Shown: piece after piece, positions 53,766 to 63,080 of the stretch
Numbering within the stretch: the stretch's first letter is position 1
Layout of the letters: every line of letters starts with the position of its first letter
From: Actinacidiphila yeochonensis CN732
Lineage (GTDB): Bacteria; Actinomycetota; Actinomycetes; Streptomycetales; Streptomycetaceae
Direction: 5' to 3'
Assembly: GCF_000745345.1 (NCBI RefSeq)
Contig: NZ_JQNR01000005.1
Location: 3,224,001-3,288,000, forward strand
Length of the DNA: 64,000 nucleotides
The notes under the pieces: model-generated
What the model was told of the DNA's origin: nothing
Database searches by the model: none
What the model saw: the letters and a program-made list of their open reading frames with translations, nothing else
Program-made: the position numbers and the translations under genes

Positions 53766-56700
53766 TTGGCGCGCCACCTGCTGATCGTGGACCCGGACGG
53801 GATCGACGGCCACCGCACCGTGAGTGAGGCGCTCCAGGCCGCGCGGGCTGGATCGGTGATCAGCGTGCGGGCCGGGCGCTACGAGGAGAACCTGGTCATC
53901 ACCAGGATGGTCACCGTCATCGCGCACGAGCCCGGCGAGACCGTGGACATCGCCCCCCGCGAGGGCAGCGCCGTGCGGGTGATGGCCGAGGCCGTGAAGC
54001 TCTCCGGGTTGCGGCTGCGCAGCGAGGACACCGAACTCCCCGTCGTGGACGTGCCGCGCGGCCAGGCCGCCCTGGACGGCTGCGAGATCACCGGAGCCGC
54101 GTGGACCGCCGTGCTCTCCCGGGGGGAGGGTTCGCTGGCCATGCGCGGCTGCCGGGTCACCAACCCGGCCGGGGCGGGCGTGGTCGACGTCTCGGCCACC
54201 CCCGGTGTCATCGAGGACTGCCTCTTCGAGGACCTCGGCACGACCGGCGTGGTGATCGGCGAGGACGCCTCCTCCGTGGTACGCGGCTGCACGGTGCGCG
54301 ACGCGCGGGGCAACGGTGTCCTCACCAACGGCCGGGCGCGCGGCACGGTCGAGGACTGCCGCATCCAGGGCACCGGCAAGCCCGGCATCGCCGCCGAGCA
54401 GGACAGCGCCCCCCGGGTAGTGCGCTGCGAGGTCAGTGACTCCTTCATCGGCTTCCACATCAACTCCGCCTCCCAGGTGGTGCTGGAGGACTGCGCGGCG
54501 CTGGACAGCGCCACCCACGGCGTCACCGTCGCCGGCCGCTCCGACCCCGTCCTGCGCCGGGTCGCCGTGGCTCGGTCCGGGGGGCACGGCATCCTGATCG
54601 CCGGCGGCGCCCGGGGCAGCTTCACCGACTGCGAGGTGGACGACTCCCGCGACGCCGGCGCGGTCGTCGAGGAGGAGTCCGCCCCGACGCTGATCCGGAC
54701 CGTCGTACGCCGACCCGCCGCCGAGGGGCTGCTGGTGGGCGCCGGCTGCGCGCCGCGGGTGGACCGGCTCGACATCGTGGCCGCAGGCGGCAGCGCGCTG
54801 GTCCTGGCGGGGGAGTGCTCCTCCGTGCTGCGCCGGGTGACGGTCGACGGTGCCGCCCACCACGCCGTCGAACTCCGCGGCGGCAGCGCCCAACTGGACG
54901 GGTGCGTGCTGGGCGGCGCCGCCCAGGCGGGCGTGCGGGTGGCCGCGGAGGCCCAGCTGTCGCTGCACGGCAGCACCGTCCGGGAGGCCGTCGGCAACGG
55001 CGTCCTGGTCGCCGCGCGTGGCACCCTCGCCCTCGCGGACTGCGAGATAGCCGACTGCGGCGCCGACGGCGTCGTGCTGGAGGACGGCGCGCACCTCACC
55101 GCCGCCCGGACCCAGGTGCGCCGTAGCAGGGGCCACGGCGTGCTCGTCGGCCGGGAGGCGCGCGGTGCCCTCAACGACTGCGTGTTCGACGGGAACACCG
55201 GCGACGGGTTGCGGGTCGAGGGCCCGCAGCCGGTCCGCGCCACCGGCTGCGCGGCGACCGGCAACGGGGGCGCCGGCGTCCGGCAGGCCGGCCCGGACGC
55301 CGAGCTGATCGTCGAGGAGCTGACCAGCGAGGGCAACCAGGAGCCCGACAGCTGGGGCGGCTCGGGGTCGGCCGCGTCAGCGGCCGCCGGGGAGCGGGCC
55401 GGAGCGGCGGCGGAGAGTGACCCGGCGGGGGGCCCGCTGGCCGAACTCGGCGAGCTGGTGGGCCTGAAGTCGGTCAAGGAGCAGGTGGGCACCCTGGTCA
55501 ACCTCAACCGGCTGGCCCGCCGCCGGCGCCAGGCAGGGCTGCCGGTGCCGACCAACTCCCGGCACCTGGTCTTCGCCGGGGCACCCGGCACCGGGAAGAC
55601 GACCGTGGCCCGGCTCTACGGCTCCATCCTCGCCTCGCTCGGGCTGCTGCGCTCGGGCCACCTGGTCGAGGTCTCCCGCGCGGACCTGGTGGCCAAGATC
55701 GTCGGCGGCACCGCGATCAGGACCACCGAGATCTTCGAGAGCGCCCTGGGCGGCGTGCTGTTCATCGACGAGGCCTACACGCTGACCACGGGCGACGGCC
55801 GCGGTGCCGACTTCGGGCAGGAGGCGGTGGACACCCTCGTCAAGCTGATGGAGGACCACCGCGACGACGTGGTGGTGATCGCCGCCGGCTACACCGCGCG
55901 GATGAACGGCTTCCTGGACTCCAACCCCGGCCTGGCCTCGCGCTTCAGCCGCACCCTGGAGTTCGAGAACTACAGCGTGCCGGAACTGGTCACCATCGTG
56001 GAGCGGTTGTGCGACGCGCACCGCTACGTACCGGCCCAGGACACCGGCCGGGCGCTCGCCGCGCACTTCGGACGGATGCACCGCGACGAGTCGTTCGGCA
56101 ACGCCCGCGTGGCGCGCAAGGTCTTCGAGGAGATGGTGGACCGGCAGGCGTTGCGGCTGGCGTCCATGGAGTCCGTCTCGGACGCGGACCTCAGCATGCT
56201 GCTGCCCTCGGACGTCGGGGAGCAGGCCGCCGCCGCGGTCGGCGCCGGCAGCGGTCCGCACGACGACAGCGCGCTGGACGACGTGCTCGCCCGGCTGCAC
56301 GCGATGACCGGCCTCGACGCGGTGAAGGCCGAGGTGGAGGACCTGGTCAACCTGCTGGCCGCGGCCCGCCGCCGCCGCGCCGCCGGACTCCCCGTCGCCT
56401 CGGTCGGCCACCACCTGGTCTTCGCGGGCCCGCCCGGCACCGGCAAGACGACGGTGGCCCGGCTCTACGGCGAACTGCTCAGCTCCCTCGGGGTGCTGCC
56501 GCGCGGGCAGCTCGTGGAGGTCGCACGGGCCGACCTGGTCGGCCGCTACGTCGGCCACACGGCGCAGCTCACCAAGGAGGCGTTCACCCGGGCCCGCGGC
56601 GGGGTGCTGTTCGTCGACGAGGCGTACACCCTCACCCCGCGCGGCGGCGGCAACTCCGGCGACTTCGGGCAGGAGGCGGTGGACACCCTCGTCAAGCTGA

Positions 56701-57086
56701 TGGAGGACCACCGGGACGACGTCGCGGTCGTGGTGGCCGGCTACCAGGGGGAGATGGACCGCTTCCTCGGCTCCAATCCGGGCCTGGCCTCCCGGTTCTC
56801 GCGGACGGTGCGCTTCGAGGACTACCGCGCGGCCGAACTCGTCGCCATCGTGCGGGACCAGTGCGCGCGGGACGGGTACGAGTGCGCCGACAGCACGCTG
56901 AAGGGGCTGCTGGAGCACTTCGAGACGGTGCCGCGCGGCGACGACTTCGGCAACGCCCGCTACGCGCGCAAGGTGATGGAGGCTATGGTCACCGGGCAGG
57001 CGCGGCGGCTGAGCCGGATGCCGGACGCGCTCACCGACGACCTGCGGACGCTGCTGCCGGAGGACCTGCCGCCCGCCGGGCTGTGA
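53766..57086 (+). CDS. Beta-helix protein fused to two CbxX/CfqX-type AAA+ ATPase domains (EccA-like)
   Basis: A 1106-residue protein. Residues about 1-530 are a right-handed parallel beta-helix made of some twenty repeats with the pattern G(V/L)xVxxxAxxxLxDCxI. Two AAA+ modules of the EccA/CbxX family follow. AAA1 has FAGAPGTGKTTVARLYG near residue 605 and VLFIDEAYTL; AAA2 has FAGPPGTGKTTVARLYG near residue 886, FVDEAYTL, and the motif DFGQEAVDTLVKLMEDHRDDV shared by both. The pore loop is VGRYVGHTA in AAA2 but VAKIVGGTA in AAA1. TTG 53766 follows AAGGGGGAGC. Neighbours are type VII secretion genes, in which EccA is the cytoplasmic AAA+ chaperone; the beta-helix may present or hold substrates. 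Confidence 0.9.
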   Translation: MARHLLIVDPDGIDGHRTVSEALQAARAGSVISVRAGRYEENLVITRMVTVIAHEPGETVDIAPREGSAVRVMAEAVKLSGLRLRSEDTELPVVDVPRGQAALDGCEITGAAWTAVLSRGEGSLAMRGCRVTNPAGAGVVDVSATPGVIEDCLFEDLGTTGVVIGEDASSVVRGCTVRDARGNGVLTNGRARGTVEDCRIQGTGKPGIAAEQDSAPRVVRCEVSDSFIGFHINSASQVVLEDCAALDSATHGVTVAGRSDPVLRRVAVARSGGHGILIAGGARGSFTDCEVDDSRDAGAVVEEESAPTLIRTVVRRPAAEGLLVGAGCAPRVDRLDIVAAGGSALVLAGECSSVLRRVTVDGAAHHAVELRGGSAQLDGCVLGGAAQAGVRVAAEAQLSLHGSTVREAVGNGVLVAARGTLALADCEIADCGADGVVLEDGAHLTAARTQVRRSRGHGVLVGREARGALNDCVFDGNTGDGLRVEGPQPVRATGCAATGNGGAGVRQAGPDAELIVEELTSEGNQEPDSWGGSGSAASAAAGERAGAAAESDPAGGPLAELGELVGLKSVKEQVGTLVNLNRLARRRRQAGLPVPTNSRHLVFAGAPGTGKTTVARLYGSILASLGLLRSGHLVEVSRADLVAKIVGGTAIRTTEIFESALGGVLFIDEAYTLTTGDGRGADFGQEAVDTLVKLMEDHRDDVVVIAAGYTARMNGFLDSNPGLASRFSRTLEFENYSVPELVTIVERLCDAHRYVPAQDTGRALAAHFGRMHRDESFGNARVARKVFEEMVDRQALRLASMESVSDADLSMLLPSDVGEQAAAAVGAGSGPHDDSALDDVLARLHAMTGLDAVKAEVEDLVNLLAAARRRRAAGLPVASVGHHLVFAGPPGTGKTTVARLYGELLSSLGVLPRGQLVEVARADLVGRYVGHTAQLTKEAFTRARGGVLFVDEAYTLTPRGGGNSGDFGQEAVDTLVKLMEDHRDDVAVVVAGYQGEMDRFLGSNPGLASRFSRTVRFEDYRAAELVAIVRDQCARDGYECADSTLKGLLEHFETVPRGDDFGNARYARKVMEAMVTGQARRLSRMPDALTDDLRTLLPEDLPPAGL

Positions 57087-57240
57087 CGGGCAGAGCGCCG
57101 ACGAACCGGGGGAGCGGACCGGAGCCGGCGGCCGGGCCGACGGGGTGGCAGGCGGTCCGGACGCGGTGAACCATGCCGCCGCCACCGGGAATTCACCCGG
57201 CGCCGGGCCGGCTGTCAGCCGAGGGGCCTAAGATCCGTCC

Positions 57241-58650
57241 ATGCTGTCGATCATGGTGGGCGGAGCCCGTCGCGGCACGCGGCGCGTCCCGTCCGTGCTG
57301 GCGGCCACGGGGATGGCGGTCTCCGCCGTCCTGGCGTCGGCGGCGGCGAGTCGTGCCGACGACCAGACGCTGCCGCGGATCCCCGGCACGCTCACGAGTG
57401 CCGCCTGCACCAGGCCGTCCGCCAAGACCACGGCGCTGACCCCCTGGCAGCAGACCGCCCTGCGGCCGTCCGGCGCGTGGACGGTGAGCCAGGGCGCCGG
57501 AGTGACCGTGGCCGTCGTGGACACCGGCGTCGACGCGTCCGGGACGCCCGAACTCGCCGGGCGGGTGACCGCCGGACCGGACACCGCCACCGGGCGCGCG
57601 CACGCCGCCGGGAGCGACTGCGTGGGCCACGGCACCTTCGTCGCGGGCCTGATCGCCGCCGGTCCCGCCGGCCCGGACGACCGCTTCGCCGGGGTCGCTC
57701 CGCAGGCCCGCGTCTTCGCGGTACGGGTCACCGACGCGTCGGGCGCGGCGACCGCGGACCACGTCGCCGCCGGCATCGACGCGGCCGTCGCCGGCGGAGC
57801 CGGGGTGGTGGACGTTCCGATCGCGCTCGCCGCCGGCAGCCCGGCGCTGACCTCGGCGGTGGCGGCCGCGGTCCGGCACGACGTGCTCGTCGTCGCCCCC
57901 GCCTACGCCGAGCAGTCCGACGACACCGCGCCCGCGCCCGCCGCCTACCCGGCCGCGCTGCCGGGGGTGCTGGCGGTGGCCGCGCTCACCCCGGACGGCG
58001 CCGCCGACCAGGCCGAGGCCCCCGCCACCGCGCCGGACCTCGCGGCGCCGGGCCAGAGCGTGATGAGCGTCGGCCCGGGCGGCTCCGGCTACTTCACGGG
58101 TACCGGCGCCGACTTCGCCTCGGCCATGGTCGCGGGGACGGCCGCCCTGGTGGACGCGGCCGAGCCGGGGCTCACGGCCGGGGAGCTCACCGAGCGGCTG
58201 GAGCGTTCGGCCGTCCACGCGGCGGGTTCGGGCAGCGACCCGCTGGTGGGCTGGGGGACGGTGGACCCGGCCGCGGCCGTCTCCGCCGTGCTCCCCGGCA
58301 GCGGGACGTCCGCCTCCAGCCCGTCCGGCGCGTCCAGCCTGTCCGGCGCGTCCAGCCCGTCCAGCCCGTCCGGCGCGGCCCGGTCGCTGCGGATGGCGGC
58401 GCCGGTCCGGCACACGGGGATGCGGCAGGCGTGGGTGGTGGCCGGGGGCGCGGCGGGGCTCAGCCTGCTGGTCGCGCTGGTCGCGGTGGTGGTGCCGCGC
58501 GGCCGCAGGCGTGGCTGGCGCCCGGGTACGGGGCCGGCGGCCGAGGCTCCGGCCGGTCCACCGGCCCTCGGCGGCGACGCCCCGGCCGAGCCGGACGACA
58601 CGGCCGTCCCGCTCGTCGCCGAGGCCCCCGAGCCGTCCGCGGTCTCCTGA
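57241..58650 (+). CDS. Mycosin-like subtilase (MycP), apparently catalytically dead
   Basis: A 469-residue type VII secretion mycosin-like protein: signal peptide (VLAATGMAVSAVLASAAASRA), S8 subtilase domain (about residues 65-345), a Ser/Gly repeat linker with SSPSGASSLSGASSP units, and a C-terminal membrane anchor (AWVVAGGAAGLSLLVALVAVVV). Asp 94 (VVDTGVD) and His 130 (GHGTFVAG) are present. The position of the catalytic serine (normally GTSFAAP) reads GADFASA, with Asp 291 in place of Ser, and the oxyanion-hole Asn region (AAGN) reads PAYA. The ATG lies six bases after TAAGAT (57229-57234), so the mRNA is leaderless. Mycosins have a structural role in ESX stability independent of proteolysis, so a dead enzyme may still function. 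Confidence 0.88.
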   Translation: MLSIMVGGARRGTRRVPSVLAATGMAVSAVLASAAASRADDQTLPRIPGTLTSAACTRPSAKTTALTPWQQTALRPSGAWTVSQGAGVTVAVVDTGVDASGTPELAGRVTAGPDTATGRAHAAGSDCVGHGTFVAGLIAAGPAGPDDRFAGVAPQARVFAVRVTDASGAATADHVAAGIDAAVAGGAGVVDVPIALAAGSPALTSAVAAAVRHDVLVVAPAYAEQSDDTAPAPAAYPAALPGVLAVAALTPDGAADQAEAPATAPDLAAPGQSVMSVGPGGSGYFTGTGADFASAMVAGTAALVDAAEPGLTAGELTERLERSAVHAAGSGSDPLVGWGTVDPAAAVSAVLPGSGTSASSPSGASSLSGASSPSSPSGAARSLRMAAPVRHTGMRQAWVVAGGAAGLSLLVALVAVVVPRGRRRGWRPGTGPAAEAPAGPPALGGDAPAEPDDTAVPLVAEAPEPSAVS

Positions 58651-58746
58651 GCGCAGGCGGCCCGGCATCGGCGGCCGAGCCGGCTGAGCACGGTGGCGGC
58701 GCGTCCGCCAGCACCCCTGGATTCCAAGGGCAGAAGCCGATCATCG

Positions 58747-58791
58747 CGTGCTGTTCAGCGCCGTGCTGTGCCGGTCCGTGCTGTTTCGGGC
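58747..58791. repeat. Three 15-bp tandem repeats between mycosin and eccC genes
   Basis: Units at 58747, 58762 and 58777 each begin CGTGCTGT and are 15 bases long. They lie in the 250-base gap between the convergent genes. Confidence 0.6.
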
Positions 58792-58900
58792 CGTTCGCGC
58801 CCCTCGCCTCGTCGTACGGCGGAGCCCGCCCGCCGCCAGCCCGGGCCCGGGACCGCCCCGCCCGCCCCGGACCGCTCCCGCCCCGCCCGCGGCGGACGGT

Positions 58901-61900
58901 TCAGCCCGCGAGCACCGTCTGCACCTGGGTCTGGCCGCGCCGGGTGATGTACAGGCCGCGGCCCGGCGGCAGCGCCCGCGGCTTGACGTTGCCGAGGAAC
59001 GCGCCCTCCGTCGGAGGGCACGACAGCATCAGCGCGGGTGTGTTGACCTCCAGCAGCCTGCGCAGCAGCGGGTCGCCGATGGCGCGCCCGGCCCCGTTCG
59101 CGCTGCGCGCGACGATCAGGTGCAGGCCCAGCTCGTTGCCCTGGGCGAGGTGGTCGAAGAGCGGCTCGAAGGGGCTGGACCCGCCCAACTGGCCGCCCGC
59201 GACCATCTCGAAGTCGTCCACCACCAGGAACACCTGGGGTCCCTGCCACCAGTCGCGCAGCGGCAGCCGGTCCGGGTCGATCTCCGGGCCGGGCAGCCGG
59301 TCCTTCATCGCCTGGGCGATGCCCTGCACCATCTGGTCCAGGACGTCCCGGGCCACCGCGTAGCCGAGACGGTGCGACTCCGGCACCGCCTTGGCCAGTC
59401 CGCGCCGGTAGTCCACCAGCATCACCCGGGCCTGGTCCGGGGTGTAGCGGGCCGCGACAGCCGCGCACACCACGGACAGCAGGTTGGTCTTGCCGGTCTC
59501 GGAGTCGCCGACGACCAGCAGGTGCGGGGTGCGTTCGAAGTCGTGCACCAGGGGCTCCAGCCGCTGGTCCTCCAGGCCGAGCGGCACCCGCAGGTCCCCG
59601 TCGGGGTCCGGGAGCGTGCCGGCGGGGAGCCGCAGCGGCAGCATCCGCACCTTCGGCGCGGACGGCCCGTCCCACGCCTCGCGGACCGCGTCGACCAGGG
59701 CGGTGGCACCGTCGGTGAGGGTCTCGGCGCGCGGGTCGCCGTCGAGCCGGGGGAGGGCGGTGAGGAAGTGCAGGTGCTCGTCGGTGAGGCCGCGCCCCGG
59801 GACCTTCGGCACGCCGGCCGCCGCCCGCATGTTGATCACCGAGTCGATCGGGTCGCCCATGCGCAGCTCGAAGCGGGTGCCGAGCTGGTCGCGCAGGGCG
59901 CTGCCGATCTCGCCCCAGCGGGAGGAGGCCACCACCAGGTGCACGCCGAAGCTGAGGCCGCGCGCGGAGATCAGGTTGAAGGTGGGCACCAGGTCCATGA
60001 AGTCCTGCCGGACGGTGCTCCAGCCGTCGACGACGAGGAAGACGTCGCCGTGCGGCTCCTCGGCCAGGCCGCCCGCGGCCCGGCGGCGCCGGAACTCGGC
60101 CATCGAGTCGATGCCCAGCTCCGCGAAGAGCCGCTCGCGCCGGGCGATCAGTCCGGTGACCTCGGCCAGCGTGCGCGCCACCCGCTCGGTGTCGAGCCGC
60201 CCGGTGACCGAGCCGACGTGCGGCAGCGCGGCCAGGCCGGCCAGCGAGCCGCCGCCGAAGTCCAGGCAGTAGAACTGGACCTCGCGCGGGGTGTGGGTGA
60301 GCGCGAGCGCGGTGACCAGGGTGCGCACCAGGGTGCTCTTGCCGCTCTGCGGGCCGCCCGCCAGGCCGACATGGCCGCCGGCGCCGGACAGGTCCGCCCA
60401 CAGGGGTTCGCGGCGCTGGTCGAACGGCCGGTCCACGACGCCGACGGGCACCGTCAGCGTGGCCGCCCGGGCGGGGTCGGCCGGGTTCAGGCCGCGCTGG
60501 GCGGTGGCCCGCAGCGGCGGCAGCAGCGCGTCCAGGGTCGGCGCGTCGGCCAGCGGCGGCAGCCACACCTGGTAGGCGGGCGGTCCGAACTCCTTGAGCC
60601 GGTCCACCGCGACCGTCAGCAGGCTCGGCGCGTCCTGGTCCGGCTCCGCCGCGGTCACCACCTCCGGCGCGGGCTGCGGAACGTGCCGCGCCGGTACCCA
60701 CGCGGCGCTGAACGGCACCACCTGCGCGGCCACCGCGGCGTGCCGGGCCGCGGCCGGCTCGTGCCGGTAGGCACCGGAGACGTAGGCCGACTTGAAGCGG
60801 GTCAGCGCGCCCACGTCGTTCTTCAGCAGGCCGCTGCCGGGTACCGACGGCAGGGTGTAGGCGTCGGGCACCCCCAGCACGCCGCGGGACTCCATCGCGG
60901 AGAACGTGCGCAGACCGATCCGGTACGACAGGTGGGACTCCAACTGGTGCATGCGGCCCTCGTCCAGGCGCTGCGAGGCCAGCAGCAGGTGCACGCCCAG
61001 CGACCGGCCCAGCCGGCCGATCATCACGAACAGCTCCATGAAGTCACGGTGCGCGCCCAGTAGTTCGCTGAACTCGTCGACCACCACGAACAGGTGCGGC
61101 AGCGGTGCCAGTTCGGCCCCGGCCTCGCGGGCCCGCTCGTACTCCAGGGCGGAGGCGTAGTTGCCGGCCCGGCGCAGCAGCTCCTGGCGGCGGACGAGTT
61201 CGCCGTGCAGGGCGTCCTTCATGCGGTCGACCAGGGCGCTCTCGTCGGCGAGGTTGGTGATCACCGCGGAGGTGTGCGGGAGCTCGTCCAGGCCCAGGAA
61301 GGTCGCGCCGCCCTTGAAGTCGACCAGGACGAAGTTCAGCACCTCCGAGGAGTGGGTCAGCGCCAGCGCCAGCACCAGGGTGCGCAGCAGCTCGGACTTG
61401 CCGGAGCCGGTGGCGCCGATCAGCATGCCGTGCGGGCCCATGCCGCCCTGCGCCGACTCCTTGATGTCCAGCACCACCGGCGAGCCGTCCGCCTGGAGGC
61501 CGAACGGCACCCGCAGGTGCTCACCGCGCGGCCGGGTCTGCAACCGCCCGAGGTCGGCGCCGCGCAGGTCGTGCACGCCCAGCAGCCCTGTCAACTCCAT
61601 GTTCTCCTGGAGCGGCTGGCCGCTCTGCGCGCCCGTCTCCGGCCGGTAGGGCGCCAGCGTCGTGGCCAACTGCCGCGCCACCGACGGGCCGAGGGTGTCC
61701 GGTCGGCCGACGGAGGTCTCGGCGTCGCGGCCGCTGCGGTCGGCGGAGGTCATCCACAGGCCGTCCGGCTCCACCCGCAGCCGCAGCACGTCCCTGGCGT
61801 GCTTCCACTCCAACTGGCCGCGCACGTCCAGTACGACGGCGTTGCGGTAGCCGGTCTCGGCGATCCGCGAGCCGGCCGGCACCAGCGAGGTGTCCAGCAC

Positions 61901-62857
61901 GATGACGGTGTACGGCTCCTGGCGGCTGGGCGCGGCGTCCTTCTCGAACCGCGGCCGCGCCGCGAACTCCTCGCCGAGCAGCTGCTCCAGCTCGGAGACG
62001 GCCTCGGCGACCAGCCGCACCGCGCCCGCCCCGTCGGTGTCCACCGGGTGCTGGGCGTGCGGCAGCCACTTGGCCCACTCCCACCCGGCGCGCGCCTCGC
62101 CGTCCGCCACCACGACGATGTCCACCTCGCCGGGCGCGTGCAGCGTGGCGAGCTGCGCCAGCACCGCCCGCACCATCGCCCGGGCCGTCGCGGCGTCGCC
62201 GCGCAGCAGCACCCGCGAGTACGTGCGCAGCCGCACCGCGACCGGCAGGCCGGGCACCGTGCCGTAGGCGCGGATGAAGCGGCGCAGGGCGTGGGCGCAC
62301 AGCGGCTCCAGGTCCTCCACCGGCTTGGTCGACAGCGGGGCGAGGCGGGTGGCCAGCTGCTGGGTGCCGGTGGCGAACCGGATCTCGGCGAAGTCCTCGT
62401 GGGTGAGCCGCCGTTCCCACAGCCGGGCGGTGCGGGCCAGCGACCACAGCGCGCCGGGGTCGGGGTGGCGCCACTCCTGCGCCTGCCGCTGCTCGGCGAT
62501 GACCTTGCGCACCCGGCGCCGGCTGGTGGTGAGGTAGCGCAGGTAGTCGCGGCGCTCCCCGCGCAGTTTGCGCTTGCGGTCCTGCGCGCCGCGCATGAAC
62601 TGGCTCACCAGCATGCCCACCGCGGACACGGCCATGAGCCCGATCGCCGCATAGGTGAGGACGCCGCCGCCCGACTCGGGCTTGAGGAAGATCAGCACCA
62701 TGCCCATGGAGCTCAGCGCCATCGGAAGGTACGTGATCACCCCGGACATCGCCCCCTGCGGCTCCGGCAGCGACGGCGGCTCCTGGAGGGCGAGTTCGCC
62801 CTGCGGCATCTGCGGGCCGGGACGGCGGGGCGGGCGGCGGAACGTGACGATGCTCAA
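58901..62857 (-). CDS. eccC: Type VII secretion ATPase EccC
   Basis: The motor of ESX secretion, 1318 residues, fused EccCa/EccCb form. Two membrane segments lie near residues 40-85 (MSGVITYLPMALSSMGMVLIFL and LTYAAIGLMAVSAVGMLVSQFM). Three FtsK/SpoIIIE ATPase domains follow with Walker A GATGSGKSELLRTL near residue 479, GGPQSGKSTLVRTL near residue 836 and GDSETGKTNLLSV near residue 1119; Walker B-type strands are FVVVDEFSELL, FLVVDGW and FLVVDDFEMV. ATPase 1 is the hydrolysing domain in studied EccC; ATPases 2 and 3 bind substrate signals. TTG 62857 follows GGGAAGGTCC. The gene is transcribed divergently from eccD and converges on the mycosin gene. Confidence 0.95.
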   Translation of the reverse strand: MSIVTFRRPPRRPGPQMPQGELALQEPPSLPEPQGAMSGVITYLPMALSSMGMVLIFLKPESGGGVLTYAAIGLMAVSAVGMLVSQFMRGAQDRKRKLRGERRDYLRYLTTSRRRVRKVIAEQRQAQEWRHPDPGALWSLARTARLWERRLTHEDFAEIRFATGTQQLATRLAPLSTKPVEDLEPLCAHALRRFIRAYGTVPGLPVAVRLRTYSRVLLRGDAATARAMVRAVLAQLATLHAPGEVDIVVVADGEARAGWEWAKWLPHAQHPVDTDGAGAVRLVAEAVSELEQLLGEEFAARPRFEKDAAPSRQEPYTVIVLDTSLVPAGSRIAETGYRNAVVLDVRGQLEWKHARDVLRLRVEPDGLWMTSADRSGRDAETSVGRPDTLGPSVARQLATTLAPYRPETGAQSGQPLQENMELTGLLGVHDLRGADLGRLQTRPRGEHLRVPFGLQADGSPVVLDIKESAQGGMGPHGMLIGATGSGKSELLRTLVLALALTHSSEVLNFVLVDFKGGATFLGLDELPHTSAVITNLADESALVDRMKDALHGELVRRQELLRRAGNYASALEYERAREAGAELAPLPHLFVVVDEFSELLGAHRDFMELFVMIGRLGRSLGVHLLLASQRLDEGRMHQLESHLSYRIGLRTFSAMESRGVLGVPDAYTLPSVPGSGLLKNDVGALTRFKSAYVSGAYRHEPAAARHAAVAAQVVPFSAAWVPARHVPQPAPEVVTAAEPDQDAPSLLTVAVDRLKEFGPPAYQVWLPPLADAPTLDALLPPLRATAQRGLNPADPARAATLTVPVGVVDRPFDQRREPLWADLSGAGGHVGLAGGPQSGKSTLVRTLVTALALTHTPREVQFYCLDFGGGSLAGLAALPHVGSVTGRLDTERVARTLAEVTGLIARRERLFAELGIDSMAEFRRRRAAGGLAEEPHGDVFLVVDGWSTVRQDFMDLVPTFNLISARGLSFGVHLVVASSRWGEIGSALRDQLGTRFELRMGDPIDSVINMRAAAGVPKVPGRGLTDEHLHFLTALPRLDGDPRAETLTDGATALVDAVREAWDGPSAPKVRMLPLRLPAGTLPDPDGDLRVPLGLEDQRLEPLVHDFERTPHLLVVGDSETGKTNLLSVVCAAVAARYTPDQARVMLVDYRRGLAKAVPESHRLGYAVARDVLDQMVQGIAQAMKDRLPGPEIDPDRLPLRDWWQGPQVFLVVDDFEMVAGGQLGGSSPFEPLFDHLAQGNELGLHLIVARSANGAGRAIGDPLLRRLLEVNTPALMLSCPPTEGAFLGNVKPRALPPGRGLYITRRGQTQVQTVLAG

Positions 62858-63080
62858 GAAGGACCTTCCCAGGCGGAAACGGGCACGCGCGGCAGCGCGC
62901 CCGGCTCCCGTGAGACCGCGCGGTGAACAGGTGGTGAACGGCGTTGCAAGCGGTCCTGCCTGGGACTTCTCGTCCGGAAAAGGCAATACCCATAGCCGAA
63001 TTGACAACACCTGCACGATAGTGTTTGCCGCGTTCCGACGTCGACCCGGGCCTGATCCGGGTGCCAGAGAGTGAGCCCGA
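62858..63080. promoter_or_regulatory. Divergent eccC/eccD promoter region
   Basis: The 223-base region between the divergent starts contains an AT-richer patch (62985-63025) with TTGACA at 63001-63006 facing eccD. I could not place a matching -10 at the usual distance. Confidence 0.4.
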
